Notes: generated by a model from the sequence alone, not told the origin. A stretch of 64,000 nucleotides of DNA from an uncultured Paraburkholderia sp. (GCA_940746715.1 CALNWN010000010.1:124001-188000), one strand, 5' to 3'. Shown: positions 27,303 through 37,257, numbered from the stretch's first letter. A program made the numbers and translations.

Positions 27303-27698
27303 ATGAAGCCGCTCCTTCCCGTCGCCGTTGCACTGGCCGTGGCCTTTGGCAACGCCGCGATGGCTGCCCAGCCCGTCGACGACACGCCGCCTCCGGGCGC
27401 ACCGCAGTCCGCCAACGAACGCGCCGGCCTGCCTGATCTGGACAAGATCAACTGGCCGGCCGCCCAGGTCAGCTCGAAGGTCGAAATCAACGTCCCGCGC
27501 ACGCCGAGCTTTTACGAGCGCAGCGCGAACGGCACCGAGATCACCGAATACCGCGACAAAGGCAAGCCCGTTGAAATCAACGTGCATTCGAACCTCGGCA
27601 CGCGCTATCACATGAGCGCGCCGCTCGACACGTCGCCCACCGTGCGCGACAACGGTCGCGCGAGCACGCGTTTGCCGTCGGTGAACCTGACTTATTGA
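27303..27698 (+). CDS. DUF2782 family secreted protein
   Basis: The 131-residue protein starts at the ATG at 27303 with CGGAG 8-12 nt upstream. It has a clear signal peptide (MKPLLPVAVALAVAFGNAAMA, cut after AMA), then a Pro-rich linker and a conserved patch with EITEYRDKGKPVEINVHSNL and GTRYHM. This matches the DUF2782 family, small periplasmic proteins often found next to polA or the homoserine kinase gene in beta- and gammaproteobacteria. The function is unknown. A TAGAAT at 27272-27277 is a likely -10. It lies 218 nt ahead of thrB. Confidence 0.75.
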   Translation: MKPLLPVAVALAVAFGNAAMAAQPVDDTPPPGAPQSANERAGLPDLDKINWPAAQVSSKVEINVPRTPSFYERSANGTEITEYRDKGKPVEINVHSNLGTRYHMSAPLDTSPTVRDNGRASTRLPSVNLTY

Positions 27699-27916
27699 TC
27701 GATGCGGGCGGGGCGCCGGCCTCGCCGTCTTTGTCGACGCATCCGCGGCTGGCGTGCCGCGGGTTAGCCGCTTAACCGTTTCAATACCGCTGTTGCCGTG
27801 AATCCCGTTGCCGTTTGCGGACCCGCCCTTCGCGCGTTCGCCGCTGCCTTGACCACCGCACCCATTCCGCTGGCCGCCTCGCGCCAGCCCGACCAACCTG
27901 ATCCGACGTTTTCCGC

Positions 27917-28912
27917 ATGGCTGTCTTCACCGCTGTCACCGAATCCCAACTTGCACACTGGATGCGCCATTACGATCTCGGCGGGGTCGTCGAATTTCGC
28001 GGCATTTCATCCGGCATCGAAAACAGCAATTTCTTTCTGACGACGACGCGCGGCGAATACGTCCTCACCATCTTCGAAAAGCTCACAGCCGAGCAATTGC
28101 CGTTCTATTTGGACCTGATGCGGCATCTGGCCGCTCACCGCGTGCCGGTGCCGGACCCGATGCCGCGCGAGGACGGTTCTCTCTTCGGCATGCTGCTCGA
28201 CAAGCCCGCGGCGATCGTGACGAAACTCGAAGGCGCGCCGGAACTCGCGCCGGGCGTCGAGCATTGCATCGAAGTCGGGCAGATGCTGGCTCGCATGCAT
28301 CTGGCCGGGCGCGATTACACTGGCTATCAGCCGAATCTGCGCAGCCTGCCCTGGTGGAAGGAAACGGTGCCGACCATCCTGCCGTTTCTCGAAGGCGAAC
28401 AGCGTGAGCTGCTGTCGTCGGAACTCGCGTATCAGGAGGCGTTCTTTGCATCCGCCGACTACGCCGCGCTGCCCGAGGGCCCGTGCCACGCCGACCTGTT
28501 CCGTGACAACGCGATGTTCGCGCACGCCGCGCCCGGGACCGGCCACGAAGTGCGGCTCGGCGGCTTCTTCGACTTTTACTTCGCCGGCTGCGACAAGTGG
28601 CTGTTCGACGTTGCGGTGACCGTCAACGACTGGTGCGTGGATCTCGCCACGGGCAAGCTCGATCCGGCGCGCACGGAGGCCATGCTGCGCGCGTATCAGA
28701 CCGTGCGTCCCTTCACCGTCGAGGAAAACCGCCATTGGGGCGACATGCTGCGGGCGGGCGCATACCGTTTCTGGGTCTCGCGCCTGTATGATTTTCATTT
28801 GCCGCGCGCGGCCGAGCTGCTCAAACCGCACGACCCCGGCCACTTCGAGCGCATTCTGCGCGAGCGCCTGTCCGGCGTCGCACTTCCTGGCATTCATACC
28901 TCATGCAACTGA
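27917..28912 (+). CDS. thrB: homoserine kinase (APH-fold type)
   Basis: This enzyme phosphorylates homoserine in threonine synthesis. The 331-residue protein belongs to the aminoglycoside-phosphotransferase fold type, not the GHMP type found in E. coli. It has FRGISSGIENSNFFLTTTRG for nucleotide binding, the catalytic loop GPCHADLFRDNAMF and the metal-binding LGGFFDFYFAGCDKWLFDVA. The family start MAVFTAVTESQLAHWM is used. The stop codon lies inside the first codons of the next gene (10-nt overlap), suggesting coupling. No lesions. Confidence 0.93.
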   Translation: MAVFTAVTESQLAHWMRHYDLGGVVEFRGISSGIENSNFFLTTTRGEYVLTIFEKLTAEQLPFYLDLMRHLAAHRVPVPDPMPREDGSLFGMLLDKPAAIVTKLEGAPELAPGVEHCIEVGQMLARMHLAGRDYTGYQPNLRSLPWWKETVPTILPFLEGEQRELLSSELAYQEAFFASADYAALPEGPCHADLFRDNAMFAHAAPGTGHEVRLGGFFDFYFAGCDKWLFDVAVTVNDWCVDLATGKLDPARTEAMLRAYQTVRPFTVEENRHWGDMLRAGAYRFWVSRLYDFHLPRAAELLKPHDPGHFERILRERLSGVALPGIHTSCN

Positions 28913-29712
28913 TCGAAGTCCCCGCGAAAGCCGGCTATGTATGGTTCCGGCAAGGCATCTGGCTGTTTCGCAAGAATTCGCTCGCGTTTCTGACGCTCTT
29001 CTTCACCTACCTGCTGGTGATGACGCTCGTCGCGCAAATTCCGCTGATCGGCAGCGTTTTGCCGCTCGCGTCCATTCCCGGCGTGGCGGTCGGTTTCATG
29101 GCGGCATGCCGCAACACGATCGCCGGCAAGCCGGTGTTCCCGACCATTCTCGTGGACGGCTTCCGCTCCTACGGCCCGGTAGTGGCGCGCCGGCTGATCG
29201 TGCTCGGCGTGTTCTATGTGATCGCGATGGCGCTCGTGCTGGCGGGTTCCGCGCTCGCCGACGGCGGCATGCTGCTCAAGGTGATGCTCGGCGCGGGCGG
29301 GGCCATGGACCCCGAGGCGCTGGCCAACAGCAATATGCCGCTTGCCGTGGTCACGGCCTTCGCGTTCTACGTGCCGGTCGCCATGCTTTTCTGGTTCTCG
29401 CCGATTCTCGCGGCGTGGCATGACGTGCCGCCCATCAAGGCAATGTTCTTCAGCCTCGTCAGCTGCTGGCGCAATCGCGGCGCGTTCATCGTATTCGGCG
29501 CGCTGTGGTTTGCCGTGGCGATGACCGTATCGCTCGGCTTATCGGCGCTGATGCAGGCGCTCGGCGCGGGCGACTTCGCGTTTGCCGTGCTAATGCCCGC
29601 GACGATGATCGTCACCACTATGCTGTATTGCTCGTTCTACGCGACGTATCGCGGCTGCTACGGCGTGCAAACGCCGCAAACGCCGGATTTGCCGACCACG
29701 CCGGCCGCCTGA
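28903..29712 (+). CDS. BPSS1780 family membrane protein
   Basis: The 269-residue integral membrane protein has about six hydrophobic helices, including SLAFLTLFFTYLLVMTLVAQ, LIVLGVFYVIAMALVLAG and VVTAFAFYVPVAMLFWFSP. It matches a family named after a Burkholderia pseudomallei gene that regularly follows the homoserine kinase gene. Its function is unknown. It overlaps thrB by 10 nt and the start ATGCAACTGATCGAAG is the family start. Intact. Confidence 0.85.
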   Translation: MQLIEVPAKAGYVWFRQGIWLFRKNSLAFLTLFFTYLLVMTLVAQIPLIGSVLPLASIPGVAVGFMAACRNTIAGKPVFPTILVDGFRSYGPVVARRLIVLGVFYVIAMALVLAGSALADGGMLLKVMLGAGGAMDPEALANSNMPLAVVTAFAFYVPVAMLFWFSPILAAWHDVPPIKAMFFSLVSCWRNRGAFIVFGALWFAVAMTVSLGLSALMQALGAGDFAFAVLMPATMIVTTMLYCSFYATYRGCYGVQTPQTPDLPTTPAA

Positions 29713-29859
29713 AACCTTGAGGGCCTGACCTCGGCCGCGGTACGAATGGGCGGCCGGTTCCGCTTGCTCGCGTGAGCGCTGTGCCTGCCGCGGCGGTCGT
29801 TTCCGTTCAGACCTGCGTAAGCCCGCTCCGCAAACAGCCGTTTACCGCTCCACTTGCCG

Positions 29860-31357
29860 ATGACACGCGTCCGCCATCTGAACGATAGCTTCGACACCGG
29901 TCTGCTCTGGTTCCGCCGCGACCTGCGTACAACCGATAACGCCGCGCTCTACTACGCGCTCAAACATTGCGAGCGCGTCTGGTGCGTGTTCGTGTTCGAT
30001 ACGACCATCCTGCAACCGCTCGTCGACAGGTGGCAGACGCGCCATCCGGGCACGCAGGCGCAGGACCGGCGCGTCGAGTTCATTCTTGGCTCGCTGCGCG
30101 AACTCGACGAAGCACTGCGCGCGAGGCGGCGGCCTCGTCGTGTTGTATGGCGATCCCACGGAACTCGTGCCGAAGCTCGCCGATCAGCTTCGCGTCGACG
30201 CGGTGTTGACCAACCACGACTACGAACCCGCCGCTATCGAACGAGACGAGGCGGTGCGCGAGCGCCTAGCAGAGACGGGCCGCACGTTTCTCACGTTCAA
30301 GGATCAGGTGATTTTCGAGCGCGCGGAACTGCTGACCGGTCAGAACAAGCCGTTCACCGTGTTCACGCCGTACAAGAACGCCTGGCTCAAGCAGTTGACG
30401 AGCTTCGACCTGAAGCCCTACCCGGTCGAGACTTACGTGAATCATCTGGCCTCGTTGCCGCCGGCCCTGAACAGGCAACTGCCGACGCTCGAACAACTCG
30501 GCTTCGCTCCGGGCAATCTCGCGGAACTGGACTTGCCCACGGGCATGAGCGGCGCACAGCGGCTGCTGGACGACTTTCTCACGCGAATCGACAGCTACGC
30601 CGAACGGCGCGATTTTCCGGCCGTCAAGGGTCCGAGCTACCTCTCGGTGCATTTGCGCTTCGGCACGGTGTCGATCCGCACGCTGGCGCGGCTCGCGCAC
30701 GAAATGTCCCTGCAGCCAGACGGACGGGGCGCGGCCACGTGGCTCTCGGAACTCATCTGGCGGGATTTTTACTTCATGATCCTCGCGCATCACCCGAGGC
30801 TTGCGGATGGCGCGTCGTTCAAGGAGGAGTACGACCGGCTGCGTTGGGAGCAGGGTCCAGAGGCGGACGCCGCCTTCGCCGCCTGGTGCGAAGGCCGCAC
30901 GGGCTACCCGCTGATCGACGCCGCGATGCTGCAACTCAACGGCACCGGCTACATGCACAACCGCCTGCGCATGGTGACGGCGAGTTTTCTGGTCAAGGAT
31001 CTGGGTGTCGACTGGCGGCTCGGCGAGCGTTATTTCGCCGAGCAATTGAACGACTACGACTTCGCCGCGAACAATGGCGGCTGGCAGTGGGCGGCTTCGA
31101 CGGGATGCGATGCGCAGCCCTATTTCCGCATCTCCAATCCGATCACGCAGTCGGAAAAATTCGATGCCGACGGGCGCTTTATCAAACGCTATCTGCCGCA
31201 ACTCGGCAAGCTGCCGGCGAAATGGATTCATGCGCCGTGGCTGGCAGGCGCGGAACGGCTGGAGGAATTCGGCGTTGCGCTGGGCGACAACTACCCGGCC
31301 CCGATTCTGGACCACGCGCAGGCGAGGGCGCGGACGCTAGCCCGTTTCGGTAAGTGA
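29860..31357 (+). pseudogene. phrB: deoxyribodipyrimidine photolyase, frameshifted
   Basis: Class I CPD photolyases repair UV dimers with FAD and an antenna chromophore. The N-terminal antenna domain starts in one frame (TGLLWFRRDLRTTDNAALYY) and runs to ELDEALRAR. At about 30123 one base is missing and the protein continues in another frame from GGGLVVLYGDPTELVPKL to the end. All FAD-domain motifs are in the second frame: WLSELIWRDFYFMIL, EGRTGYPLIDAAM, GYMHNRLRMVTASFL and FAANNGGWQWAASTG. With the base restored the length is about 499 residues, normal. I take the ATG at 29860 rather than the TTG two codons earlier. One lesion only. Confidence 0.82.
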
Positions 31358-31463
31358 GCACACGCTCACAAGAGTGCAACAATCCGAATGGAGAAAGGCT
31401 GCGCATGAGCCCGGGGCACCGGCATCCATTACTACCGCCGATGCTTCACTAAAGACGCTTAGC

Positions 31464-31645
31464 TTAGTGCTGGCTCATCCACGACGGCTGGCGGAAGTTC
31501 GTCTCGCGATCCAGCTTGCGCATGCGGAATTCCAGGTCGTACAGGTCCGTTGCGTTGCTTCAGCGAGGAACGCGTCTGCGCGCTCTTTTGCGAGTTGTTC
31601 GGGCGACTTCGTCAGAAATAGGAACAGGCGGGTAAGCAAGTACAT
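31464..31645 (-). pseudogene. DUF3563 small protein, frameshifted
   Basis: DUF3563 proteins are about 55-60 residues long and common in Burkholderia; function unknown. The ATG at 31645 (MYLLTRLFLFLTKSPEQLA) has GAGG just upstream. The frame reads through KERADAFLAEATQR and then shifts near 31553. If one base is restored it continues DLYDLEFRMRKLDRETNFR and ends at a TAA at 31464, giving the usual length. It lies between two broken genes. Confidence 0.72.
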
Positions 31646-31722
31646 GGTCAACCTCGACAATGAGTTTAGGCGTTAACGCCCTAGTAACGCGCCAGCACTC
31701 ATTTCGAAGTGTTGCTCAAACG

Positions 31723-32390
31723 TCACCGGGCGTAGAACCAAGGCGCCGCGCTGCCTTCCTCGACGCCTGCCCCCACCCGCCGCTGGTGCTCGAAGAATTC
31801 CCAGATCATGGCGCTGGCGTCCGGACCTTTCGACGAATGGAACGGCACGGCGTCGTCGTCGCCGGCCCACGCGTGCGCGAGCCCTTGCACGCGGCACACG
31901 CGCACCACGCGCCGCCCGCGCTTTCGCCCGCGTCGTACCAATGCCAGCAGCGGGTGCGAATGCGCGTGCTTCGACTGTTCCGGATAAACCACGGCAAAGC
32001 CGTAGCGGTCCGCCAGAACGTTCATGCGCGTGCCTTGGACGAATTCGTCGATGGATTGCGTGCAGCCGTGCAGCATCACGACGAGCGGCATGCTGTCGAG
32101 CGCATGGCCCGACGGCACATACAGACCATATTGCAGATGATTGACGAGCCGCCCGGGCGCCGCGGGCGCCGAATGGAACGAGCGCGCGCGGTCGGGCGCG
32201 GCGCCTCGCGTTTGACCGGCGCACGGAGCGCCGCGGACTTGAGCGGGCGGACTTTGGTCGACGGCTTGGTGGTCGCCGGACGGGCTGGGCGCGTGGCGGT
32301 GCGCTTCGCGGTCTTCTGCGCGTGCTCGGTCTGAATCGCCAGCAGGCGCTTCAAACCGCGAAGCCAGATGTTCGATAGACTTTTTGCCAT
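31723..32390 (-). pseudogene. PHB depolymerase/LpqC-type esterase, catalytic core deleted
   Basis: Intact relatives are about 370-residue extracellular or cytoplasmic polyhydroxybutyrate depolymerases. The start MAKSLSNIWLRGLKRL at 32390 and a Lys/Thr/Pro-rich linker are in one frame. The first part of the alpha/beta fold (MPLVVMLHGCTQSIDEFVQG, GFAVVYPEQSKHAHSH) is in a second frame, and CWHWYDAGESAGG in a third. Sequence then jumps to the C-terminal VRVCRVQGLAHAWAGDD, with the catalytic His, and ends WEFFEHQRR. The lipase box GxSxG and roughly 130-150 residues around it are missing. At least two frameshifts and one large deletion make this a firm pseudogene. Confidence 0.75.
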
Positions 32391-32786
32391 CGGCGCAAAA
32401 CCTCGCAAAAAGGGGCAGGATGGTGGGATGAAATGCGCTTCTTGTGCAATGCACAAGAACATCAATCCGGACGCTATGCAGGATGCTTCAAACGAATTCC
32501 GCCGTTAGCAACCGTGCCATCACCGGCCGCCAACGGGCAGCCGCCAGCCCGCCGCAGGCTGCGGGCGAGAGCCGCCGATGAACCTTGCCGCCGCGCCGCC
32601 ATCCGAGTGCGAGCTGGCCTGTTAGCAAGCTAACGTCTCGCGGCAAAAAGCTTTTTGCCCGGCGGCAGCCGTCGGCGCAGCCCGTCTATACTGGCGGTTA
32701 TCCCGGCGCGTCGGCGATTCATGCCGTTCGCGCGTTGCAGTGTGATATCAATAATTAATTCTATGCGGCGCTGATCGCCTGTCCCG
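32391..32786. other. gene-free stretch with two palindromes
   Basis: These 396 bases contain no gene I can support. A 17-bp palindrome CTTGTGCA-A-TGCACAAG lies at 32441-32457, 50 nt upstream of the esterase start, and could be an operator. An 18-bp palindrome GGCAAAAAGCTTTTTGCC lies at 32642-32659. TATACT at 32687-32692 and an AT-rich stretch near 32741-32765 may hold the promoter of the PAP2 gene. Confidence 0.4.
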
Positions 32787-33491
32787 ATGCCCGAATTCTC
32801 CGACCATCTGTGGTACTCCATCACCAGCCTCGGCGGCGCCGGTATGACGCTGCCGCTCGCGTTCGCCATCGCGCTGTGGCTGGGCGGTCGGCTACACGTG
32901 GCGAATGGCGGCGGGCTGGCTGCTGTTGCTCGGCGCGGCCATCGGGCTCGTGACCGTCACAAAGCTCGCGTTCCTTGGCTGGGGAGTTGGGCGTGCGCGA
33001 ACTCGATTTCACGGGCGTGAGCGGCCACGCGATGCTCTCTACGGCGGTCTATCCGGTCGCCCTGTTCCTGATTCTGCTGCGAACGCATTCCCTCCGCTCG
33101 GGTGCTGGGCGTGCTGCTCGGCCTCGCCGCCGGCATGGCGGTCGGCCTGTCGCGTGTCGTGCTGAGCGCGCACTTGCCTTCGGAAGCGATCACCGGCTGT
33201 CTCGTCGGCGCGCTCGCCGCGCTGCTGTTCGTGCGGATAGCGTGGAAGGCCCAGCCCGAGCGCCTTTCCGCGCTTCCTGTCGCGGTCAGCCTGATGGTGC
33301 TCGCCGTGTTGATGCACGGCGTGCATGTGCCCACGCAGCGCTGGGTGACCCACATCGCGTTGAAAGTGTCCGGCCATGAGCGGCCGTTTATCCGCGCGAA
33401 ATGGAAGGCCGTACGCGACGTCCGGCCAGCCGCCGCGCCGCTCTCGCAAACGCGCAACAACCTAGCGCCGCCCGCTTCACTCCACGTCTGA
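32787..33491 (+). pseudogene. PAP2-family membrane phosphatase, three frameshifts
   Basis: PAP2 enzymes dephosphorylate lipid phosphates or similar substrates in the membrane. The reading passes through all three frames. It starts MPEFSDHLWYSITSLGGAGM, changes near 32890 to MAAGWLLLLGAAIGLVTVTK, near 32985 to ELDFTGVSGHAMLSTAVYPV, and near 33097 to LLGLAAGMAVGLSRVVLSAH. The PAP2 motifs SGHAM and SR-x5-H are recognisable. Each change needs only one or two bases. Five or so membrane helices are present in total. No single frame could give a working protein. Confidence 0.75.
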
Positions 33492-33563
33492 ATCTTTTTG
33501 CCGGTCCGGCTTGCGCCGCGGTATTTGACCGGCCGAATGTCCGTCATGCCTGCGCTATAACCT

Positions 33564-33583
33564 CGTGTATATTACGATATGCG
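33564..33583 (+). promoter_or_regulatory. possible ModE-like site upstream of modA
   Basis: CGTGTATAT-TACG-ATATGCG is an imperfect inverted repeat of TATAT-type half-sites, about 45 nt before the modA start. ModE boxes in other proteobacteria contain TATAT half-sites flanking a short spacer. The match is partial, so this is tentative; the nearby modE gene is itself broken. Confidence 0.25.
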
Positions 33584-33625
33584 TTTTAACCACCGCTCCG
33601 GCGCGCGCCGGACTTTCACCCGTTC

Positions 33626-34399
33626 ATGACACCGTCGCGCCGTCTGCTGAAACAAACGCTATGGGTCGCCAGCGCCATTTCTCTTGCCGTCAGCGCCAAC
33701 GCACGCGCCGGCGAGCTGGTCGTGTCGGCCGCCGCCAGCCTGACCAACGCATTCAAGGCCGTGAGCGAAGCCTTCGAGAAGCAGCACGCGGGCACCAAGG
33801 TACTGCTCAACTTCGGCGCTTCCGACGTCTTGATGCAGCAGATCGCCAAAGGCGCACCCGCCGACGTCTTCGCCTCCGCGGATCAGAAGGCCATGGACAA
33901 AGCCGCCGCCGAGAAAGTCATCGTGCCGGCCACGCGCCACGATTTCGCCGCCAACTCGCTGGTGCTGATCGTGCCGGCAGACAGCCTTTTCGCGCCGTCG
34001 GGCCTGAATGAACTGGCGTCGTCGAACGTCAAGCGGATTGCTTATGGCGATCCGGCCTCCGTGCCGGTCGGCCGCTACACGCAAGGCGCGCTGCAAGCGG
34101 CAGGCGTGTGGGATGCAGTGAGCGCGAAGGCCGTGCTCGCAGCGAACGTGCGTCAAAGTCTCGATTATGTGTCGCGCGGCGAAGTCGACGCCGGTTTCGT
34201 ATTCGGCACCGACGCCGCCATCGTGCCCGGCAAGGTGAAAGTGGCGCTGAGCGTGCCGACGCAAACGCCGATCACCTATCCGATCGCGCAAGTGGAAGGC
34301 AGCCGCCACGCGGCGGACGCGCAGGCCTTTGTCGACTTCGTGCTGTCGCCGGCCGGTCAGGCGGTACTCGCGAAGTACGGCTTCAAGCCGGCTCACTGA
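33626..34399 (+). CDS. modA: molybdate ABC transporter substrate-binding protein
   Basis: ModA binds molybdate or tungstate in the periplasm and hands it to ModBC. The 257-residue protein has a signal peptide ending at NARAG, then the family opening ELVVSAAASLTNAFKAVSEA, FNFG-type ligand region (LLNFGASDVLMQQIAKG), and GRYTQGALQAAGVW. The frame is intact to the C-terminal LAKYGFKPAH. It is the only undamaged gene of the modABC-modE locus, so it is probably without a working partner. The ATG at 33626 is the family start. modB starts 31 nt after it. Confidence 0.92.
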   Translation: MTPSRRLLKQTLWVASAISLAVSANARAGELVVSAAASLTNAFKAVSEAFEKQHAGTKVLLNFGASDVLMQQIAKGAPADVFASADQKAMDKAAAEKVIVPATRHDFAANSLVLIVPADSLFAPSGLNELASSNVKRIAYGDPASVPVGRYTQGALQAAGVWDAVSAKAVLAANVRQSLDYVSRGEVDAGFVFGTDAAIVPGKVKVALSVPTQTPITYPIAQVEGSRHAADAQAFVDFVLSPAGQAVLAKYGFKPAH

Positions 34400-34429
34400 T
34401 CCACTCGCGCCAAGCCGACCCGCAAGATC

Positions 34430-35081
34430 ATGCAAGACGCCTGGATCCCGCTCATGCTGTCACTGAAAGTAGCGGGCTGGGCGACCGCGCTCAATCTCGT
34501 GTTCGGCGTCGCGGCGGGCTTCGGCTTGTCGCGCTGGCGCTCGGGCGCACGCGACGTGGTGGATTCGCTGCTAACGCTGCCGCTCGTCATGCCGCCTACT
34601 GTGCTCGGCTACTATCTGCTGGTTCTGCTCGGACGTCGCGGCGTGATCGGCGCCTAGCTCGACCGCTTCGACATTCAACTGGTGTTCACGTGGCAAGGCG
34701 CGGTGATTGCGTCGACGGTGGTCGCGTTTCCGCTCGTGCTGAAGTCCGCCCGCGCCGCCTTCGAAGCCGTCGATCCGCAACTCGAGCGTGCCGCGCGCAC
34801 ACTCGGCGTCAGCGAAACCGCGGTTTTCTTTCGCGTGAGCCTGCCGCTCGCCGCACGCGGCATTCTCGCGGGCGCTCGGCGAGTTCGGCGCCACGCTGAT
34901 GATCGCCGGCAATTTGCCGGGCCGCACACAGACGCTTTCGGTGGCGGTCTACTCAGCCGTGCAAGCCGGCGACGACAGCACCGCGAATTTCCTCGTGATC
35001 GTGACTTCGTTGACGTGCGTCGTGATCCTGCTGCTCGCCGGGCGGCTCGTGCCGCAGCGCACGCTTCTGGTTTCCCGCTGA
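34430..35081 (+). pseudogene. modB: molybdate ABC transporter permease, nonsense plus deletion
   Basis: ModB is the membrane channel of the molybdate importer. The start MQDAWIPLMLSLKVAGWATA and the first helices are in frame. A TAG at 34655-34657 stands where the family has Trp (GVIGA-W-LDRF), so TGG became TAG. The frame goes on through FPLVLKSARAAFEAVDPQLE to AARGILAG. There about 20 bases are missing near 34875 (family VVLAFAR-type residues before ALGEFGATLMIAG), shifting the frame for the rest, which ends VPQRTLLVSR at 35081. Two independent lesions. Confidence 0.82.
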
Positions 35082-35082
35082 C

Positions 35083-35770
35083 ATGCCGCTTAACGTCGAC
35101 ATCCGCAAAACATTTGAAAGCGCCGAGCGCCGCTTCACGCTCGAGGTCGCCTTCCATGCGACCACGCAGCGCGTGGTGCTGCGGGCCGTCGGGCGCGGGC
35201 AAGAGTCTGACGCTGCAGGCTATTGCCGGTCTGCTGCGCCCGGACGAAGGCACGATTGCGCTGCACGGCCATGCGCTTTTCGACAGCACGCGCGGTATCG
35301 ATCTGAAGCCGCAGGCACGCCAGGTCGCGTATCTGTTTCAGGACTACGCGCTCTTTCCGCATCTGAACGTGCGTCAAAATATCGGCTTCGGCTTGCAACG
35401 CGGCTGGCTCAATCCGCGCGCGCGCAATCGCGTCGCCGAGGTGGATTACTGGCTGGATGCGCTGGAACTGCGAAGCGTGGCCGGCCACTATCCGGCGCAG
35501 CTTTCCGGTGGACAGAAGCAGCGCGTGGCGCTCGTCGCCCGGCCGCAACTGCTGTTGCTGGACGAGCCGTTTTCCGCGCTGGACAGCCACTTGCGCCAGC
35601 GCATGCGGCAGAAGCTGTCCGAGCTGCAAACCCGGCTTGATATTCCGATGGTGTTGATCACGCATGATCCCGACGATGTCGCCGCTTTCGGCGATCAGGT
35701 CGTGCAGATCAGCGACGACCGCGTTCGCGAGCATCAGGCCTTTAGCGGCTATGTGCGCAGCGAGACGTGA
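35083..35770 (+). pseudogene. modC: molybdate ABC transporter ATPase, frameshifted
   Basis: ModC is the ATP-hydrolysing subunit. The ATG at 35083 follows the modB stop by one base. The first 33 codons (MPLNVDIRKTFESAERRFTL) are in one frame. About two bases are missing near 35185, and the Walker A motif GPSGAGKSLTLQ and all that follows are in another frame: Q-loop LFQDYALFPHLNV, signature LSGGQKQRVAL, Walker B LLLLDEPFSALDS. Four residues that relatives have between the signature and Walker B (ALARALARRPQ pattern) are also absent, which suggests a 12-bp in-frame deletion near 35535. The C-terminal molybdate-binding domain found in longer ModC proteins is not present. Confidence 0.8.
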
Positions 35771-35817
35771 GTTCGCGCAGACAGCTCTGCTCCTTCGCTA
35801 CCCTCTCGCTAGCGGCT

Positions 35818-36650
35818 TCAGTCCTTCACGCCCAGTATCACGCTCGATGCCTTGAAGGCTGCGACGGTGCTGGCCCCCACGGCAAGACCGAGCGAATCGG
35901 CGCTCTGATTCGTGACCACGGCGGTGACCACCGCGCCGCCATCGAGCGCGAACGACACCTCGGCGTTCACGGCGCCGCGCTTCACGCTCTGCACGACGCC
36001 ACGCAACTGATTGCGCGCCGACAGTTTGAGCGGCGCGCCGCTTGTGTCTTCGACGAGCAACACGACCCACGACGCCTTGATCAGCGCGAACGCCGCCGTG
36101 CCGACGGCGAGGCCGAGCGCCTCAGTGCTTTCGTGCGTGAGGACGGCGACGATCGTGTGGCCGCCGGGCAGCGTGAGCGAGACTTCGTCGTTGATCGAGC
36201 CGCGCGTGATGTGCGAGACGGTGCCATAGAGCTGGTTGCGCGCGCTCGTCTTCACGCCGATGCGGCCGATCAGATCCCAGTCCGTCGCGAAACCTTCAAT
36301 GGCCGCGCCCGCGCGCTCCAGAAACCGCCGATGCTCGCGCTCCACCGCGCGGAAGGTGTCGATCAGCTTCTGCGCGCGGAGTGAGCGTGGTGCCGCCGCC
36401 CTTGCCGCCCATGAGCCGCACAACGAGCGGGCTCGCCCGCGAGGTTGTTCATTGCGTCGACCGCGTCCCACGCGCCTTTGTAGCTGATGCCGACGGCTTT
36501 CGCCGCGCTGGTGATGGAACCGGTCTCGCCGATCGCCGCAAGCAACGCGATTCGCGACGCGCCGCCGAGCGTGTTGGCGCCGGCCTGGAACCACACGGAG
36601 CCGCCGAGTTCCAGCGGCTCGCGGGATGAATCGTTGCTCTCTGATGCCAT
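35818..36650 (-). pseudogene. modE: molybdate-responsive regulator ModE, two frameshifts
   Basis: ModE senses molybdate through paired MOP domains and represses the mod operon. The N-terminal winged helix starts at the ATG at 36650 (MASESNDSSREPLELGG) and includes ETGSITSAAKAVGISYKGAW. An extra C near 36440 (GAGCCCGCTC for GAGCCGCTC) shifts the frame. After MGGKGGGTTLT-type residues a short deletion near 36370 shifts it again. The rest, QKLIDTFRAVEREHRRFLER followed by two tandem MOP domains (KTSARNQLYGTVSHI and KLSARNQLRGVVQSV), is in a single frame ending at 35818. It is convergent with modC. Confidence 0.8.
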
Positions 36651-36769
36651 GGCGGGCGGCGTCGCGAAATGATGAAGAACAGCGAATCATTATAGCGACC
36701 GGCCTCCGGACCACGTGCTCGCGGCCATTCCGACAGCGCCACTGCCGGCATTCATGCAGGCGCGCTCGC

Positions 36770-37153
36770 TCAAACCGCGTACTGCGCGATCCCATTGCCG
36801 AACAACCAGTTCTCCTTCTGCACTTCGACGAGATTGGTCAGCACGTCCTCGCGCCGCAGTCCCGGCGACTCATGCAACTCGTCGACCATGCGCTGGTAGA
36901 GCGCCTTTTTCTGCTCGAGCGTGCGGGTGTTGCTCACGGTGATCTGGATCATCACGAGGTCGTCCGTTCGCTGGATGTTCAGATACTGGCTGTCATAAAC
37001 AAAATTGCCGGCGTCGTGCTCGGTGATCAGCATGAAGATGTCGTCCTTCGGCACATTGAAGGTCGCGACGAGCGCGCGCTGAATGCTGTCCGTGAGCGCC
37101 TTCCGTTATTCCACGGGCTTGCCGGCGCGCAACGCGATACGGGTAAAAGGCAT
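36770..37153 (-). pseudogene. tautomerase-family protein, stop at codon 16
   Basis: Small tautomerase-fold proteins use an N-terminal proline as the catalytic base. The ATG at 37153 is followed by Pro (MPFTRIALRAGKPVE), then a TAA at 37108-37106 where the family has Tyr (TAC to TAA). The same frame goes on RKALTDSIQRALVATFNVPK through FMLITEHDAGNFVYDSQYLN to the end. The total of 127 codons is the usual length. The single lesion is early, so the protein is not made unless translation restarts at the GTG at 37054. It is divergent from a LysR gene, its probable regulator. Confidence 0.75.
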
Positions 37154-37257
37154 GACGTTCTCTTCTCCTTCGAGGTGGTGAAAACATGCACACAGCGTAG
37201 GTGCCCTCACTCATAATGAAAAGGTATTACTCGCTATTTCATCCATGTTGAGTTGAA

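Noticed and set aside
15844..34657. Reading of TAG as an amino acid (amber suppression), since four of six nonsense codons are TAG and two replace Trp
   Set aside because: Several of the same genes also carry frameshifts or deletions, which suppression could not repair, and the remaining nonsense codons are TAA. No suppressor tRNA is seen in the window.
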